This document shows, in pieces, positions 28,785 through 37,478 of a stretch of DNA of 37,478 nt. A program made the translations under genes and the position numbers. Positions within the stretch are counted from its first letter, which is position 1. Each line of letters starts with the position of its first letter. The notes below the pieces were generated by a model. It searched no databases. It was given only the letters and a program-made list of their open reading frames with translations, and was not told where the DNA came from. Origin of the DNA: a virus; the IMG/VR virus record IMGVR_UViG_3300048018_000465, positions 1-37,478 of that record. One strand, written 5' to 3'.

Positions 28785-30962
28785 ATGGCGACACCGTTTA
28801 GGATTAAACGATCTGCCGTACCCAATAAGGTACCACAGGTAGCAGATCTACAGTTAGGAGAATTAGCTCTTAACACAAATGATGCAGAACTGTATACTCT
28901 CAGAGCGAGGGCAGGTCTGGCAACGGACGTTGTTAGAGTCGGTTCGGGCGCAAGTATTACGAATGTTTTATATGTCACAAAAGACGGAAAAGATACCAAC
29001 ACGGGTAAAAAACCAGGCGATGCTAAAGCAACAGTCAAAGCAGCAGTCTCCATCGCCTCAACAATCGCAGGATCTATTGTTAAAATTAGTGCTGGAACTT
29101 ATGTAGAGGATAACCCAATCAAGGTTGGTCCTCAAGTAAGTATTGTTGGAGATAGTCTTAGAGAAGTTACTATTGTTCCTCAGAACGCAGATCAAGATTT
29201 ATTTCACGTAGCACCTGGAGATTTAATTAGTGATATGTCGTTCACTGGTACAGTGAACAATGGTAAAGCTATTGCAGCATATGATCCAGATACAATTAGA
29301 TATGCATCACAATCACCATATCTTTTAAACTGTACAAACTTTGTTACCAATAGTATTGGTATGAAGATTGATGGTAAACACGCCATCGGACCATTTAAGA
29401 GTTTTGTTACTGATTCATTTACCCAGTACAATCAAAACGGTGTAGGGTGTTCGATTACGAACGAAGGATATGCCCAAATCGTTTCGATGTTTACTATTAA
29501 TAGTGCAGAAGGAATATTTTGTGGGTCTGGTGGACAGTGTGATGTAACTAACTCAAACTCTTCATTTGGTAATTTTGGATTAGTTGCTGATGGTGTTGGT
29601 CCTCAACAGTTTACTGGGATCATAAGTACAACAGCGTCAGAAAATGCAGATGTCTTTACAGTATATGTTGAAGATGATATAGCAAAAAATATTACTAATG
29701 CAGTTTATGATGGTGTTACAGGTCTTACAACAATAACGACCAGTGGCAATCATGGATATAATGTTGGTGCAGCACTCACTATTTCTGGAATGAATTTCAC
29801 TTGCGACTCGGCAAATGGAACAACCAGTTATAATGTGAGTGATGCAGATTACGATAGACTTAGTGGTATTTTAACTGTAACAACATCTGCCAATCATGAT
29901 TTTAGTGTTGGAATTGCTGCAACAATAAGCAATCTTGTTTTCCAATGTGATTCTGGTGGTGGTGCATCGAATGGAACTTTCCCACCAGCACCAGGTGCAG
30001 GGAATGGCGCAGCAATTCATGTTTTTGATGTTCTTACTGTTCCTAGTGGAAATCAGTTTTCAGTAAATGTTGGTCCTTCAACAATTTCCCACACATATCA
30101 ATCTGGAGGAACCGTAGGAATCAGTACGGTATCTAGTTTCCCAAGTGGTGAAAATGGATATGTATTCTCAATTAAGTCAATACCATCATCAAATCAATTC
30201 ACTGTCAATGTTGGTATCAGTACCAGAGTTCACACATATAGAGATGGTGGAACATCCGAAAGAAATATTGTAAGACCATATGATGGACAGGTTGTATACT
30301 TTGATGAGTTGTATTATAGTGTAGGAAAATTAGTAATTACTAACGCTGGTAGTGGATATAACTCCACTCCAACAGTTACTATTGGATCTCCATCTGAAAC
30401 GTGGGCAATTACTGCTACCGCTATTCCTACGATTTCAAATGGGTCTGTTACTGAACTTGAGATACTATCAAGTGGTCGTGGATATGAGACTGTACCTACC
30501 ATCACATTTTCTACTCCTGATGTTGGGATAAATACAGCAACAGCTTCTGTAGAATTAACCCCATCATATTATTCTGTTAAGAGTTCAACTTCAATATCTT
30601 CTGGAATTTGCACCATTACATTTAATGAGAATCTTCCTTATGTTGTTGGTGTTGGTACTACAGTTCCTTTCTTTAAACAAAGTAGAATCTTAGCATCATC
30701 ACACTCCTTTGAATATATTGGTTCTGGAACTGACCCTATATCATCACTTCCCTCCCGTGGTGGTGTTTCTATTCAAGATAATGAAGTTGATAATCGCAAC
30801 GGTGGACTGGTTATTTACACTAGCACAGATCAGGGAGGAAACTTTAGAATAGGTGAGGGTGTTGTGATTGACCAGGTTACTGGGACTATATCCGGTAATT
30901 TCTATTCCAAGAGTTTATTTGCAAATGTTACACCATTAATTCTAGCATTAGGAGGAAACTAA
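28785..30962 (+). CDS. virion structural protein, tail-fibre type
   Basis: 725 residues. The first 40 (RIKRSAVPNKVPQVADLQLG...) are an N-terminal module common to phage tail fibre proteins. About 75-200 reads as a right-handed beta-helix (KISAGTYVEDNPIKVGP..., GDSLREVTIV). Later are two paired repeats (TTITTSGNHGYNVG and LTVTTSANHDFSVG; NQFSVNVGPST and NQFTVNVGIST) and two GSGYNSTPTVTIGSP-type units at about 520-580. A late box precedes it. Probably a fibre or baseplate appendage. Confidence 0.8.
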   Translation: MATPFRIKRSAVPNKVPQVADLQLGELALNTNDAELYTLRARAGLATDVVRVGSGASITNVLYVTKDGKDTNTGKKPGDAKATVKAAVSIASTIAGSIVKISAGTYVEDNPIKVGPQVSIVGDSLREVTIVPQNADQDLFHVAPGDLISDMSFTGTVNNGKAIAAYDPDTIRYASQSPYLLNCTNFVTNSIGMKIDGKHAIGPFKSFVTDSFTQYNQNGVGCSITNEGYAQIVSMFTINSAEGIFCGSGGQCDVTNSNSSFGNFGLVADGVGPQQFTGIISTTASENADVFTVYVEDDIAKNITNAVYDGVTGLTTITTSGNHGYNVGAALTISGMNFTCDSANGTTSYNVSDADYDRLSGILTVTTSANHDFSVGIAATISNLVFQCDSGGGASNGTFPPAPGAGNGAAIHVFDVLTVPSGNQFSVNVGPSTISHTYQSGGTVGISTVSSFPSGENGYVFSIKSIPSSNQFTVNVGISTRVHTYRDGGTSERNIVRPYDGQVVYFDELYYSVGKLVITNAGSGYNSTPTVTIGSPSETWAITATAIPTISNGSVTELEILSSGRGYETVPTITFSTPDVGINTATASVELTPSYYSVKSSTSISSGICTITFNENLPYVVGVGTTVPFFKQSRILASSHSFEYIGSGTDPISSLPSRGGVSIQDNEVDNRNGGLVIYTSTDQGGNFRIGEGVVIDQVTGTISGNFYSKSLFANVTPLILALGGN

Positions 30963-30966
30963 TAAA

Positions 30967-31296
30967 GTGGCTTTACCATTAAACGTATTTAAAACTGTCA
31001 ATGTAGTTGCTAATACTAGCGCAACCGAAATTTATACTGCACCTACTGGATACACTGGTGTTGTTTTGATGGCTCAGGCAGCAAATATAGATACAACATC
31101 ACACGATGTTACTCTTTCTCATAAGAGAAGTAGTACTGTAACAGAACTTACAAAGTCTACACCTATTCCTGGTAATGATGCTTTAGCAATGGTGACTGGT
31201 AGACTAGTTCTTGAACCTTCTGATAAACTTGTTTTATCAGCAAGCGATAGTAGCAATATTAAAGTTACTATCAGTATTTTAGAAACATTAAACTAA
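30967..31296 (+). CDS. small virion structural protein
   Basis: 109 residues from GTG 30967, with a strong ribosome-binding site AGGAGG at about 30950-30955. A beta-rich protein (TSATEIYTAPTGYTGVVLMA..., then LVLEPSDKLVLSASDSS). Similar small proteins lie between fibre genes in cyanophages. A fibre connector or cap is possible. Confidence 0.65.
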   Translation: MALPLNVFKTVNVVANTSATEIYTAPTGYTGVVLMAQAANIDTTSHDVTLSHKRSSTVTELTKSTPIPGNDALAMVTGRLVLEPSDKLVLSASDSSNIKVTISILETLN

Positions 31297-31310
31297 TATA
31301 ACTCACAGCA

Positions 31311-34300
31311 ATGTCCAAGTTCCTTAGCGGCAGACAATCCAATCTAAAACTTGGTATATCAGGGTATACTGAGAGTAAAACAGTTCTTCAAACAACTGGA
31401 AAAGTTGGCATTGGAACAACGGACGCACAGAATTTCTCTCTGTTTGTTGTTGGACCAACTAACATTACAGATACGCTGACTGTTGCTGGTCAGAATGTTA
31501 CTGGTGTTGCTACATTTAGTGGTAGTGTTAACTATCCTGATAACGTAATAGTCTCTTGGGGAGATAGTCAGGATCTAAAGGTATATCACGATAGTAGTGG
31601 ACAGAGTTATATTAAGGACACTGGGACCGGTGACTTAAATCTGACTAGTGATGGAACTGGTATTCATTTCCAAAGTAGTGGTGGAAGCACATTAGCAAGA
31701 TTTTATACTGCTGGTCCATCAGAAATTCATCACGTTGGATCACGCAAACTTCATACTACAACTGGTGGTGTTGAAGTAACAGGACTTACTGATACAGATT
31801 CTTTAAATGTATCTGGTCAATCTACATTTAATACTGTAAATGTAACTGGTGTCTCCACATTTGCTAATAATGTAGAAATTACTGGCGATCTTACTGTTAG
31901 TGGTACTAGGACTTTTCTGAATACCACAGAATTAGAAGTACAAGATATTAATATTGGCATTGCTTCTGCTGATCCAAAACTTAGCAATGCTGCTCTGGAT
32001 GGTGCAGGAATTATCATCTACGGTAATGCTGGAGATAAAACTCTTACCTGGAATAATGCGAACTCCCGTATGGAGTTCAATACAAATTTATATTCTCCCA
32101 ACTTCTTTGTTGGAGGTATCACTGCTTCTGGTGATGTTGAAATTGATGGTCATACAGAATTAGATAACATAAATGTTTCTGGTGTCTCTACTTTTACGGG
32201 TGCCATTGATGCAAATGGTGATCTGGATGTAGATGGACATACTGAACTTGATCAATTAAATGTATCTGGCGTATCTACATTTGTTGGTCTTATTGATGCA
32301 AACGGTGGCATTAATGCTACCACCGCAAAGGTAGAAGATCTAACAAACAATCGTATTGTTGTTGTTGGTGTTGGAGGAGAACTTGAAGATGATGCCAATC
32401 TAACATTTAATGGTTCTGAATTTAATGTTGGATCAGCAATCACCGCATATGCTGCAACTGGTATTGTTAGTGCAACTTCATTCTATGGTGATGGTAGTAA
32501 CCTTCTGAATACTGGTGCTACTCTGAGTGGAACCAGTGGTGTTGAGAGGTTAGTTACTACTCAACTCACTAGCGGCACAATGGTTGATGCTGCTACTGAT
32601 GCAGATCTGACCTTTGATGCTAGCAATAATACTTTAAACACTGAAAATCTTAAGGTATCTGGTGGTATCAGTACAAATGGATCTTCTTATGGTCAAGATG
32701 GACAACTCTTAAGATCTACTGGAACTGGGTGGGAATGGAGAACTGTTCCTGGTATTTACTCTGTTAATAATATTCTGAATGGTTTCAATGTTCTGGAGGA
32801 AGGAGGAACAGTTGGAACTGCTGGAAGTATTCATACTTTGGACTTCCGTGGAATTAATGTTTTTGCAAGTGGTGATCCACAACCAAACGGTATTGCAACA
32901 GTTACTTTTTCTTCTTCGCCATCATTCACTGGTGTAAATCTTACAGGTGTTTCTACAATAACTGGCACCATCACTGCTGGTAGTTCTGAAGGTGTTGTTG
33001 GACAGTATCTCAGACACGTAGGAACTGGTGTTACCTGGGCATCGTTCCCAACACTTAGAACAACACAAACAAATACTGCAACTGCTGGACAGACTGCATT
33101 TAATTTTTCATATAATATTGATTTTCTTGATGTATTTGTTAATGGAGTTAAACTGAGCTCTTCTGAGTATACTGCTACTAATGGTAATCAGATTGTTCTG
33201 AACACACCTGCTTTTGTTGGTGAGATTGTTGAGTTTCATTCTTATAACGTTACTAGCACCTATGGTGGCGGTGGCGGTGGCGGCGGTGGTGCTTCTAATT
33301 TAGATGGTCTTACTGATGTTACTATCGGTACTCTTGCTGATAATCAACTACTTCAATATAATTCTTCCTCTGGTGAGTGGGAAAATATTTCTGCCGCTAC
33401 TGTAGTTGGTGCTGCTAGTAGTTTTGCTACAAAGAGTGCTACTGCAACAACTGCTACTAATAATCAAACAACATTTAATGGAACTTATACTGTTGGATTT
33501 GTTGATGTATTTTTAAATGGCGTAAAGCAGAGTGAAGATGAGTATACTGCAACTTCAGGAACTAACATTGTATTGAGTACTGGAGCATCTGAGGGTGATC
33601 TGATTGAAGTAGTTGGTCTTACTGCTAACGTTCCTGGTTCTGGTGGTGGCGGAGGTTCCTATGCAAACTCTGATGTTGATACACATCTGAATACTTCAAC
33701 TGCTTCTACTGGTGAAGTATTAAGTTGGAATGGAAGTGATTATGATTGGGTTGCTCAATCTGGTGGTGGCGGTGGCGGCATCAGTCTCACTGATCTTTCA
33801 GTTACTACAAATTCTGTAGGAACAGCAGCACTAGCATACAATAATTCAAATGGTGTCTTCTCATATACGCCACCAGATCTTTCTTCTTTTGCTACAACTA
33901 ATGCACTAAATGCTGCAGTTTACAACTCATCCAACTGGGACACAGCATATGGATGGGGTAATCACGCTTCTGCTGGGTATCTAACAGCAGAAACGGACAC
34001 ACTTGCTAGTGTAACTGGAAGGGGATCTAGCACTAATGTTGATCTTACTTTTAGTGGAAATTTAAGTGCATCTGGTATTTCCACACTTTCTAATGTAACT
34101 GTTGGTGGTGCATCCACTGAAATGGTTGTTGATGGTGATCTGAGAGTTACAGGCATTATCACCACAGGAACAGGATCTGTTACCATTGATGGCACTACAA
34201 ATGAGATAATCGTTGGTACTGGTGTTACTATCTACGGTAACACTGGAATCATCAGTGCTACCAAAGTTGCTTCTCACAGTCTTCAGTTCACTGATAACAA

Positions 34301-35546
34301 CGTAACGATTGCTGGAACATCAGGAACTGCAGGTCAATTCAAGCAGATTGGTGGTGCTCCTTTCTATTATGATGGTACTGCTTGGAGAGAAATAGTTCTT
34401 TCTGATGGAACTCCAGTTACAACATCGGCAGATACTGATTGGGATAATGTACTAATTCGATTGGATTTTGAACAGGCAAGTACTGATATCACTCTGATTG
34501 AGAATAAGAAAGTTCTTGGAACTGGGCAGGATCAGAATCCTGATAGTCCGCGTGCGAATACTATTGATCTAACTGGTTCCCCAGTTAAGTTTGGTAGTAA
34601 GGCATTAAGATTTGATGGTAGTGCTGCTGGACTTATGCCGTTTGCATGGATCAATAGAATTGATGGTACTAATGATCGTTTGATGTCCTTTGAAGGTGCT
34701 TTCACAATTGAACTTTGGATTTATTTGAGTGAACTTCCTGGTACGGGGGAATGCTTCCCAATTTTAAGTCAAACTGAAATTGCTTCCAGCCCTGATGATG
34801 ATTGGTCATTTAATATTACAAGGGCTGGATCATCAACATATTACGATATAAACTGGTATAATAAAAATCATAGTGATGGAACCGTTAATAGTGGATATGG
34901 AAAACGGATTGGTTACTTTGCTAACACCAGTCTGCTGAACCAATGGAATCATTTTGCTCTCGTTAGAGAGGCTGGTGATAGTTCAATACATTTATATTGG
35001 AATGGAACTGAATCAGGTTACACAAGCGGAAGCAATGATTCTTTAATAGACACTACAGTAAATGATGCTGATGTAAGTGATTACATATCTTTTGGATATC
35101 ACTACAATTTGAATACTACTCAGAGATGGTTTACTGGAGTGATGGATGATGTCAGGATCTCCAAGTCCGCTAGATATACATCTGACTTTACAGCACCAAC
35201 ATCTGCACTTCCAATTAGTGGATCTTCTACTACAACTTATACCCCACCAGGCAGTAAGCAAGGTGAAATTACACTTGGCAATACACCAACCTGGACTGGA
35301 ACAACTGGTGTAACAGCATCTAGACAATCTTCTGGACATTATCGTCTTACATTTGCTAGTGCATTTGCTTCAAATACTGCGTATACTGTGAATGCAAATG
35401 CAATGAATTATGATCCTGCAACATCAATAGTTGGAGTTGGTGTTAGTAGGGTATCATCATCTGCTTGTGATTTCTTTGTCTCTAGAATGAGTGATAGTGC
35501 TTTGGTTGATACTGGTAGTTTAGCTATCAGCGTATATAAAAAATAA
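31311..35546 (+). CDS. large tail fibre-like protein with LamG-like domain
   Basis: 1411 residues. N-terminal part repeats units of the type LNVSGVSTF and VTGVSTFSG; two copies of a 29-residue unit (around DGHTELD-NVSGVSTF) occur at 32144 and 32231. A run of nine Gly at about 33268-33290 is a likely hinge. Residues about 1040-1300 read as a concanavalin/laminin-G-like fold (EGAFTIELWIYLSELPG..., WFTGVMDDVRISKSARYTSD), which may bind sugar. The last 90 residues form a separate beta domain. No late box of its own is clear. Confidence 0.82.
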   Translation: MSKFLSGRQSNLKLGISGYTESKTVLQTTGKVGIGTTDAQNFSLFVVGPTNITDTLTVAGQNVTGVATFSGSVNYPDNVIVSWGDSQDLKVYHDSSGQSYIKDTGTGDLNLTSDGTGIHFQSSGGSTLARFYTAGPSEIHHVGSRKLHTTTGGVEVTGLTDTDSLNVSGQSTFNTVNVTGVSTFANNVEITGDLTVSGTRTFLNTTELEVQDINIGIASADPKLSNAALDGAGIIIYGNAGDKTLTWNNANSRMEFNTNLYSPNFFVGGITASGDVEIDGHTELDNINVSGVSTFTGAIDANGDLDVDGHTELDQLNVSGVSTFVGLIDANGGINATTAKVEDLTNNRIVVVGVGGELEDDANLTFNGSEFNVGSAITAYAATGIVSATSFYGDGSNLLNTGATLSGTSGVERLVTTQLTSGTMVDAATDADLTFDASNNTLNTENLKVSGGISTNGSSYGQDGQLLRSTGTGWEWRTVPGIYSVNNILNGFNVLEEGGTVGTAGSIHTLDFRGINVFASGDPQPNGIATVTFSSSPSFTGVNLTGVSTITGTITAGSSEGVVGQYLRHVGTGVTWASFPTLRTTQTNTATAGQTAFNFSYNIDFLDVFVNGVKLSSSEYTATNGNQIVLNTPAFVGEIVEFHSYNVTSTYGGGGGGGGGASNLDGLTDVTIGTLADNQLLQYNSSSGEWENISAATVVGAASSFATKSATATTATNNQTTFNGTYTVGFVDVFLNGVKQSEDEYTATSGTNIVLSTGASEGDLIEVVGLTANVPGSGGGGGSYANSDVDTHLNTSTASTGEVLSWNGSDYDWVAQSGGGGGGISLTDLSVTTNSVGTAALAYNNSNGVFSYTPPDLSSFATTNALNAAVYNSSNWDTAYGWGNHASAGYLTAETDTLASVTGRGSSTNVDLTFSGNLSASGISTLSNVTVGGASTEMVVDGDLRVTGIITTGTGSVTIDGTTNEIIVGTGVTIYGNTGIISATKVASHSLQFTDNNVTIAGTSGTAGQFKQIGGAPFYYDGTAWREIVLSDGTPVTTSADTDWDNVLIRLDFEQASTDITLIENKKVLGTGQDQNPDSPRANTIDLTGSPVKFGSKALRFDGSAAGLMPFAWINRIDGTNDRLMSFEGAFTIELWIYLSELPGTGECFPILSQTEIASSPDDDWSFNITRAGSSTYYDINWYNKNHSDGTVNSGYGKRIGYFANTSLLNQWNHFALVREAGDSSIHLYWNGTESGYTSGSNDSLIDTTVNDADVSDYISFGYHYNLNTTQRWFTGVMDDVRISKSARYTSDFTAPTSALPISGSSTTTYTPPGSKQGEITLGNTPTWTGTTGVTASRQSSGHYRLTFASAFASNTAYTVNANAMNYDPATSIVGVGVSRVSSSACDFFVSRMSDSALVDTGSLAISVYKK

Positions 35547-35554
35547 TCTCGTTC

Positions 35555-35562
35555 AATAAATA
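35555..35562 (+). promoter_or_regulatory. T4-type late promoter box
   Basis: AATAAATA, 16 nt upstream of the next fibre gene (ATG 35578). Confidence 0.6.
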
Positions 35563-35577
35563 CATAAAAACAGTCTA

Positions 35578-37449
35578 ATGGGAAATAAGACCAGACATAC
35601 CGCTAATCTTGTTTCGGATAATAACTTATTCGTTGACATTGCCAATGATCGTGTTGGCATTGGATCGACCCAACCGACTGCAAAATTAAATGTTGTAGGT
35701 GTTGTATCTGCAACTTCTTTCAGGGGAGATGGATCTCAACTCTCTGGAATTAGTGTTGATTCAACTTCTCTTGTCGATTCCAATAGTGTAACAAGAGTTC
35801 AGGCAACCACAACTGGTGCTATAGTAACTGGGATATTAACTGCTACTTCATTTGATGGTGTAAATTTTGCTGGCAAGGCAAACGTAACTATCGGTGATAA
35901 TCCTCCTGGTATCGGAACTGCTTCTGGTGACCTGTGGTGGGAAAGTAATACTGCGAAAGGACACATCTATTATAATGATGGATCCAGTGCTCAATGGGTT
36001 GAGTTTAATCCCTCCAGTGGTGGAGGAGGAGGTGGAGGAGGTGGTTCCTATGGGAACTCTGACGTAGACTCTCATTTAAATCAAGGAACTGCTTCTTCAG
36101 GTCAAATCTTAAGTTGGAATGGTTCTGATTATGCTTGGGTAGCAGATCAGACTGGTGGTGGAGGTATTGCTCTCACAGATCTATCTGTAACACAAAATTC
36201 TGTAGGAACAGCAGCATTATCATATAATAATTCTACTGGAGTTTTTTCATATACTCCACCTGATCTAAGTTCTTATCAACAGAAGACTGCTGATGGTTCA
36301 GCACTCACTGGTATTGTTACTTCAATCGTTGCTGGTACAAACGTAACTCTATCAAACACTGGTGGAATTTATACTATTAATTCTACTAGTAGTGGTGGAA
36401 TTTCTAATGTTGTAGAAGACACTACTCCACAACTTGGTGGTAACTTAGATCTTAACAGTAACAACATTACTGGAAACGGTAATATTAGTATTAATGGTAC
36501 TGCTTCTATAACTGGTAGTAGTTTACAACTGATTGATAATAATAATAACGATCCTTATATTAAGATGACCTCTGGTATTACCAGCATCAGTCATCCTGCT
36601 CAAAGTTTTTATCCTCAGAGAATTGCTACTACCAACCAGGGTATTGATATCTATAAGGATGTAAGTATTAAAGATACTAACAATACGGAGAAGTTTAACT
36701 TTAATACTGGTAGTGGAACATTAACTGCAAGTTTCTTCTCTGGTGATGGTAGTAATCTTACTAATGTAAGTGCTGGTTCTACTGATTTAGTTTCAACTTA
36801 TAATCTTTTAAGTACTTCACATAATAGTGCATATTTTATATCTGGTCCTGGTATTACTGATACCACTGAGGTAAATCCAACCCTTTATCTGACTAGAGGA
36901 CAAACTTATAAGGTTTATAATGGTGCAGGAACTCACCCATTCAGAATCCAATACCAACATAAACTTATTTCTAATGCGACTGTTTATGGTGATGGAATAA
37001 CTGGCAATCAGGCAGGATCTGGTGCTACTCTGTATTGGGAAGTTCCATTTGATGCTCCAGATGTTCTCTACTACCAATGCTCTTCCCACATTAATATGTC
37101 GGGTAAGATCATCATTATGGGTGACGTAGTAAATGAAGGTTCTTGGACTGCATCTGCTGGAGCTGCTCAAACGATTGATACAATCACTGGAGTTGCTAAC
37201 AACGCTATCAAGACTGCTGAGTACACGATTCATATTGAGAACGGTAGTAATATGCAAGCACAGAAAGTTCTTGTAATGCAAGATGGAACAACAGCATTCT
37301 CTCAGGAGTATGCGATTATGCACAAGAGTGGATTGCTTGTTTCAATGAGTACTACAATCAGTGGAGGCAATCTCCTCTTACAGGCAACACCAGAGACTGG
37401 TGTAAGTGGAACGACAACGTATAAAGTTACTAGACAGACAATGCGATGA
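35578..37449 (+). CDS. tail fibre-like protein with cupredoxin-like domain
   Basis: 623 residues. It opens with a stretch (NDRVGIGSTQPTAKLNVVGV) typical of chaperone-type fibre repeats, then a Gly-rich hinge near 36015-36045 and a module shared with the preceding fibre gene. Residues about 430-515 look like a cupredoxin: LTRGQTYKVYN, THPFRI (H453), then YYQCSSHINM with C501, H504 and M507 (C-x2-H-x2-M). The C-terminal 100 residues form another beta domain. It ends overlapping the start of the next gene by 4 bp. Confidence 0.8.
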   Translation: MGNKTRHTANLVSDNNLFVDIANDRVGIGSTQPTAKLNVVGVVSATSFRGDGSQLSGISVDSTSLVDSNSVTRVQATTTGAIVTGILTATSFDGVNFAGKANVTIGDNPPGIGTASGDLWWESNTAKGHIYYNDGSSAQWVEFNPSSGGGGGGGGGSYGNSDVDSHLNQGTASSGQILSWNGSDYAWVADQTGGGGIALTDLSVTQNSVGTAALSYNNSTGVFSYTPPDLSSYQQKTADGSALTGIVTSIVAGTNVTLSNTGGIYTINSTSSGGISNVVEDTTPQLGGNLDLNSNNITGNGNISINGTASITGSSLQLIDNNNNDPYIKMTSGITSISHPAQSFYPQRIATTNQGIDIYKDVSIKDTNNTEKFNFNTGSGTLTASFFSGDGSNLTNVSAGSTDLVSTYNLLSTSHNSAYFISGPGITDTTEVNPTLYLTRGQTYKVYNGAGTHPFRIQYQHKLISNATVYGDGITGNQAGSGATLYWEVPFDAPDVLYYQCSSHINMSGKIIIMGDVVNEGSWTASAGAAQTIDTITGVANNAIKTAEYTIHIENGSNMQAQKVLVMQDGTTAFSQEYAIMHKSGLLVSMSTTISGGNLLLQATPETGVSGTTTYKVTRQTMR

Positions 37450-37478
37450 AGAAATACACATTAGCGGTTACAGGTCCT
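37446..37478 (+). CDS. start of next gene (partial)
   Basis: ATG 37446 overlaps the fibre stop; eleven residues MKKYTLAVTGP are visible. The beginning would suit a P-loop kinase (deoxynucleotide monophosphate kinase is common in these phages), but nothing diagnostic is in view. Confidence 0.4.
   Translation, partial: MKKYTLAVTGP

Noticed and set aside
28776-28785. AATAAATG just before the ATG of the virion gene, similar to a late box.
   Set aside because: It overlaps the start codon, so a transcript from it would miss the start; the box at 28727 is better placed.
36817-37323. 168-codon reverse frame in the fibre gene.
   Set aside because: Opposite a well-supported forward gene, Ser/Ile/Arg-rich and without start signals.
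1-37478. CRISPR arrays, insertion sequences, integrase and attachment sites.
   Set aside because: None seen: no spaced direct-repeat arrays, no transposase or integrase reading frames, no inverted-repeat-bounded element. The tandem repeats are within fibre genes.

Overview
This window is part of a T4-like marine cyanophage genome (a cyanomyovirus, probably infecting Synechococcus or Prochlorococcus). The base composition is AT-rich and nearly all genes lie on the + strand. Genes are small and tightly packed. The window carries phage copies of photosynthesis and carbon genes (psbA, psbD, high-light-inducible proteins, ferredoxin, plastocyanin, transaldolase). It also has a tRNA set, T4-type late promoter boxes of the form (T/N)ATAAATA, and long tail-fibre-type genes. 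I can identify the group of phage but not the isolate.

Layout. 1-5375: small early/accessory genes, including the end of a 2OG-Fe(II) oxygenase-like gene, a SleB-type cell-wall hydrolase, five tRNAs (Arg-UCU, Asn-GUU, Thr-UGU, Gly-UCC, Val-UAC), a secreted beta-strand-rich protein, a Gnd-like NAD-binding domain and many tiny ORFs. 5376-5617: a structured non-coding leader with a terminator and promoter. 5618-21657: a 16 kb run of 20 overlapping genes for glycan synthesis, comprising a GDP-mannose 3,5-epimerase homologue, three other extended SDR epimerases, two GT11, two GT2, two GT4-like, one GT6 (ABO family) and two GT25 glycosyltransferases, four SAM methyltransferases and a three-gene heptose-activation cassette. 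21696-28332: a photosynthesis and carbon block with hli genes, several one-helix mini-proteins, petF, psbA, a possible PsbM-like gene, psbD, a DoxX-like gene, petE and talC. 28356-37478: an HNH protein, then a tail-fibre/virion gene group, then the start of one more gene.

How it fits together. The photosynthesis block would supply D1, D2, HLIPs and electron carriers so that light capture continues during infection, and transaldolase shifts the pentose phosphate pathway. The glycan block looks able to make its own activated sugars and transfer them. This could modify host lipopolysaccharide (blocking superinfection) or decorate virions; the sequence alone does not say which. Transaldolase acts on sedoheptulose-7-phosphate, which is also the precursor of the heptose cassette.

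Regulation is unusually legible. About ten sigma70-type promoters share almost exactly 17-nt spacers. Several have the upstream gene's TGA stop inside the TTGACA box, and most sit about 16-25 nt upstream of the next start codon. Some are merged with terminator hairpins. psbA has an early -10 box fused to a perfect late box. All functional calls come from reading the sequence; no database search was run.
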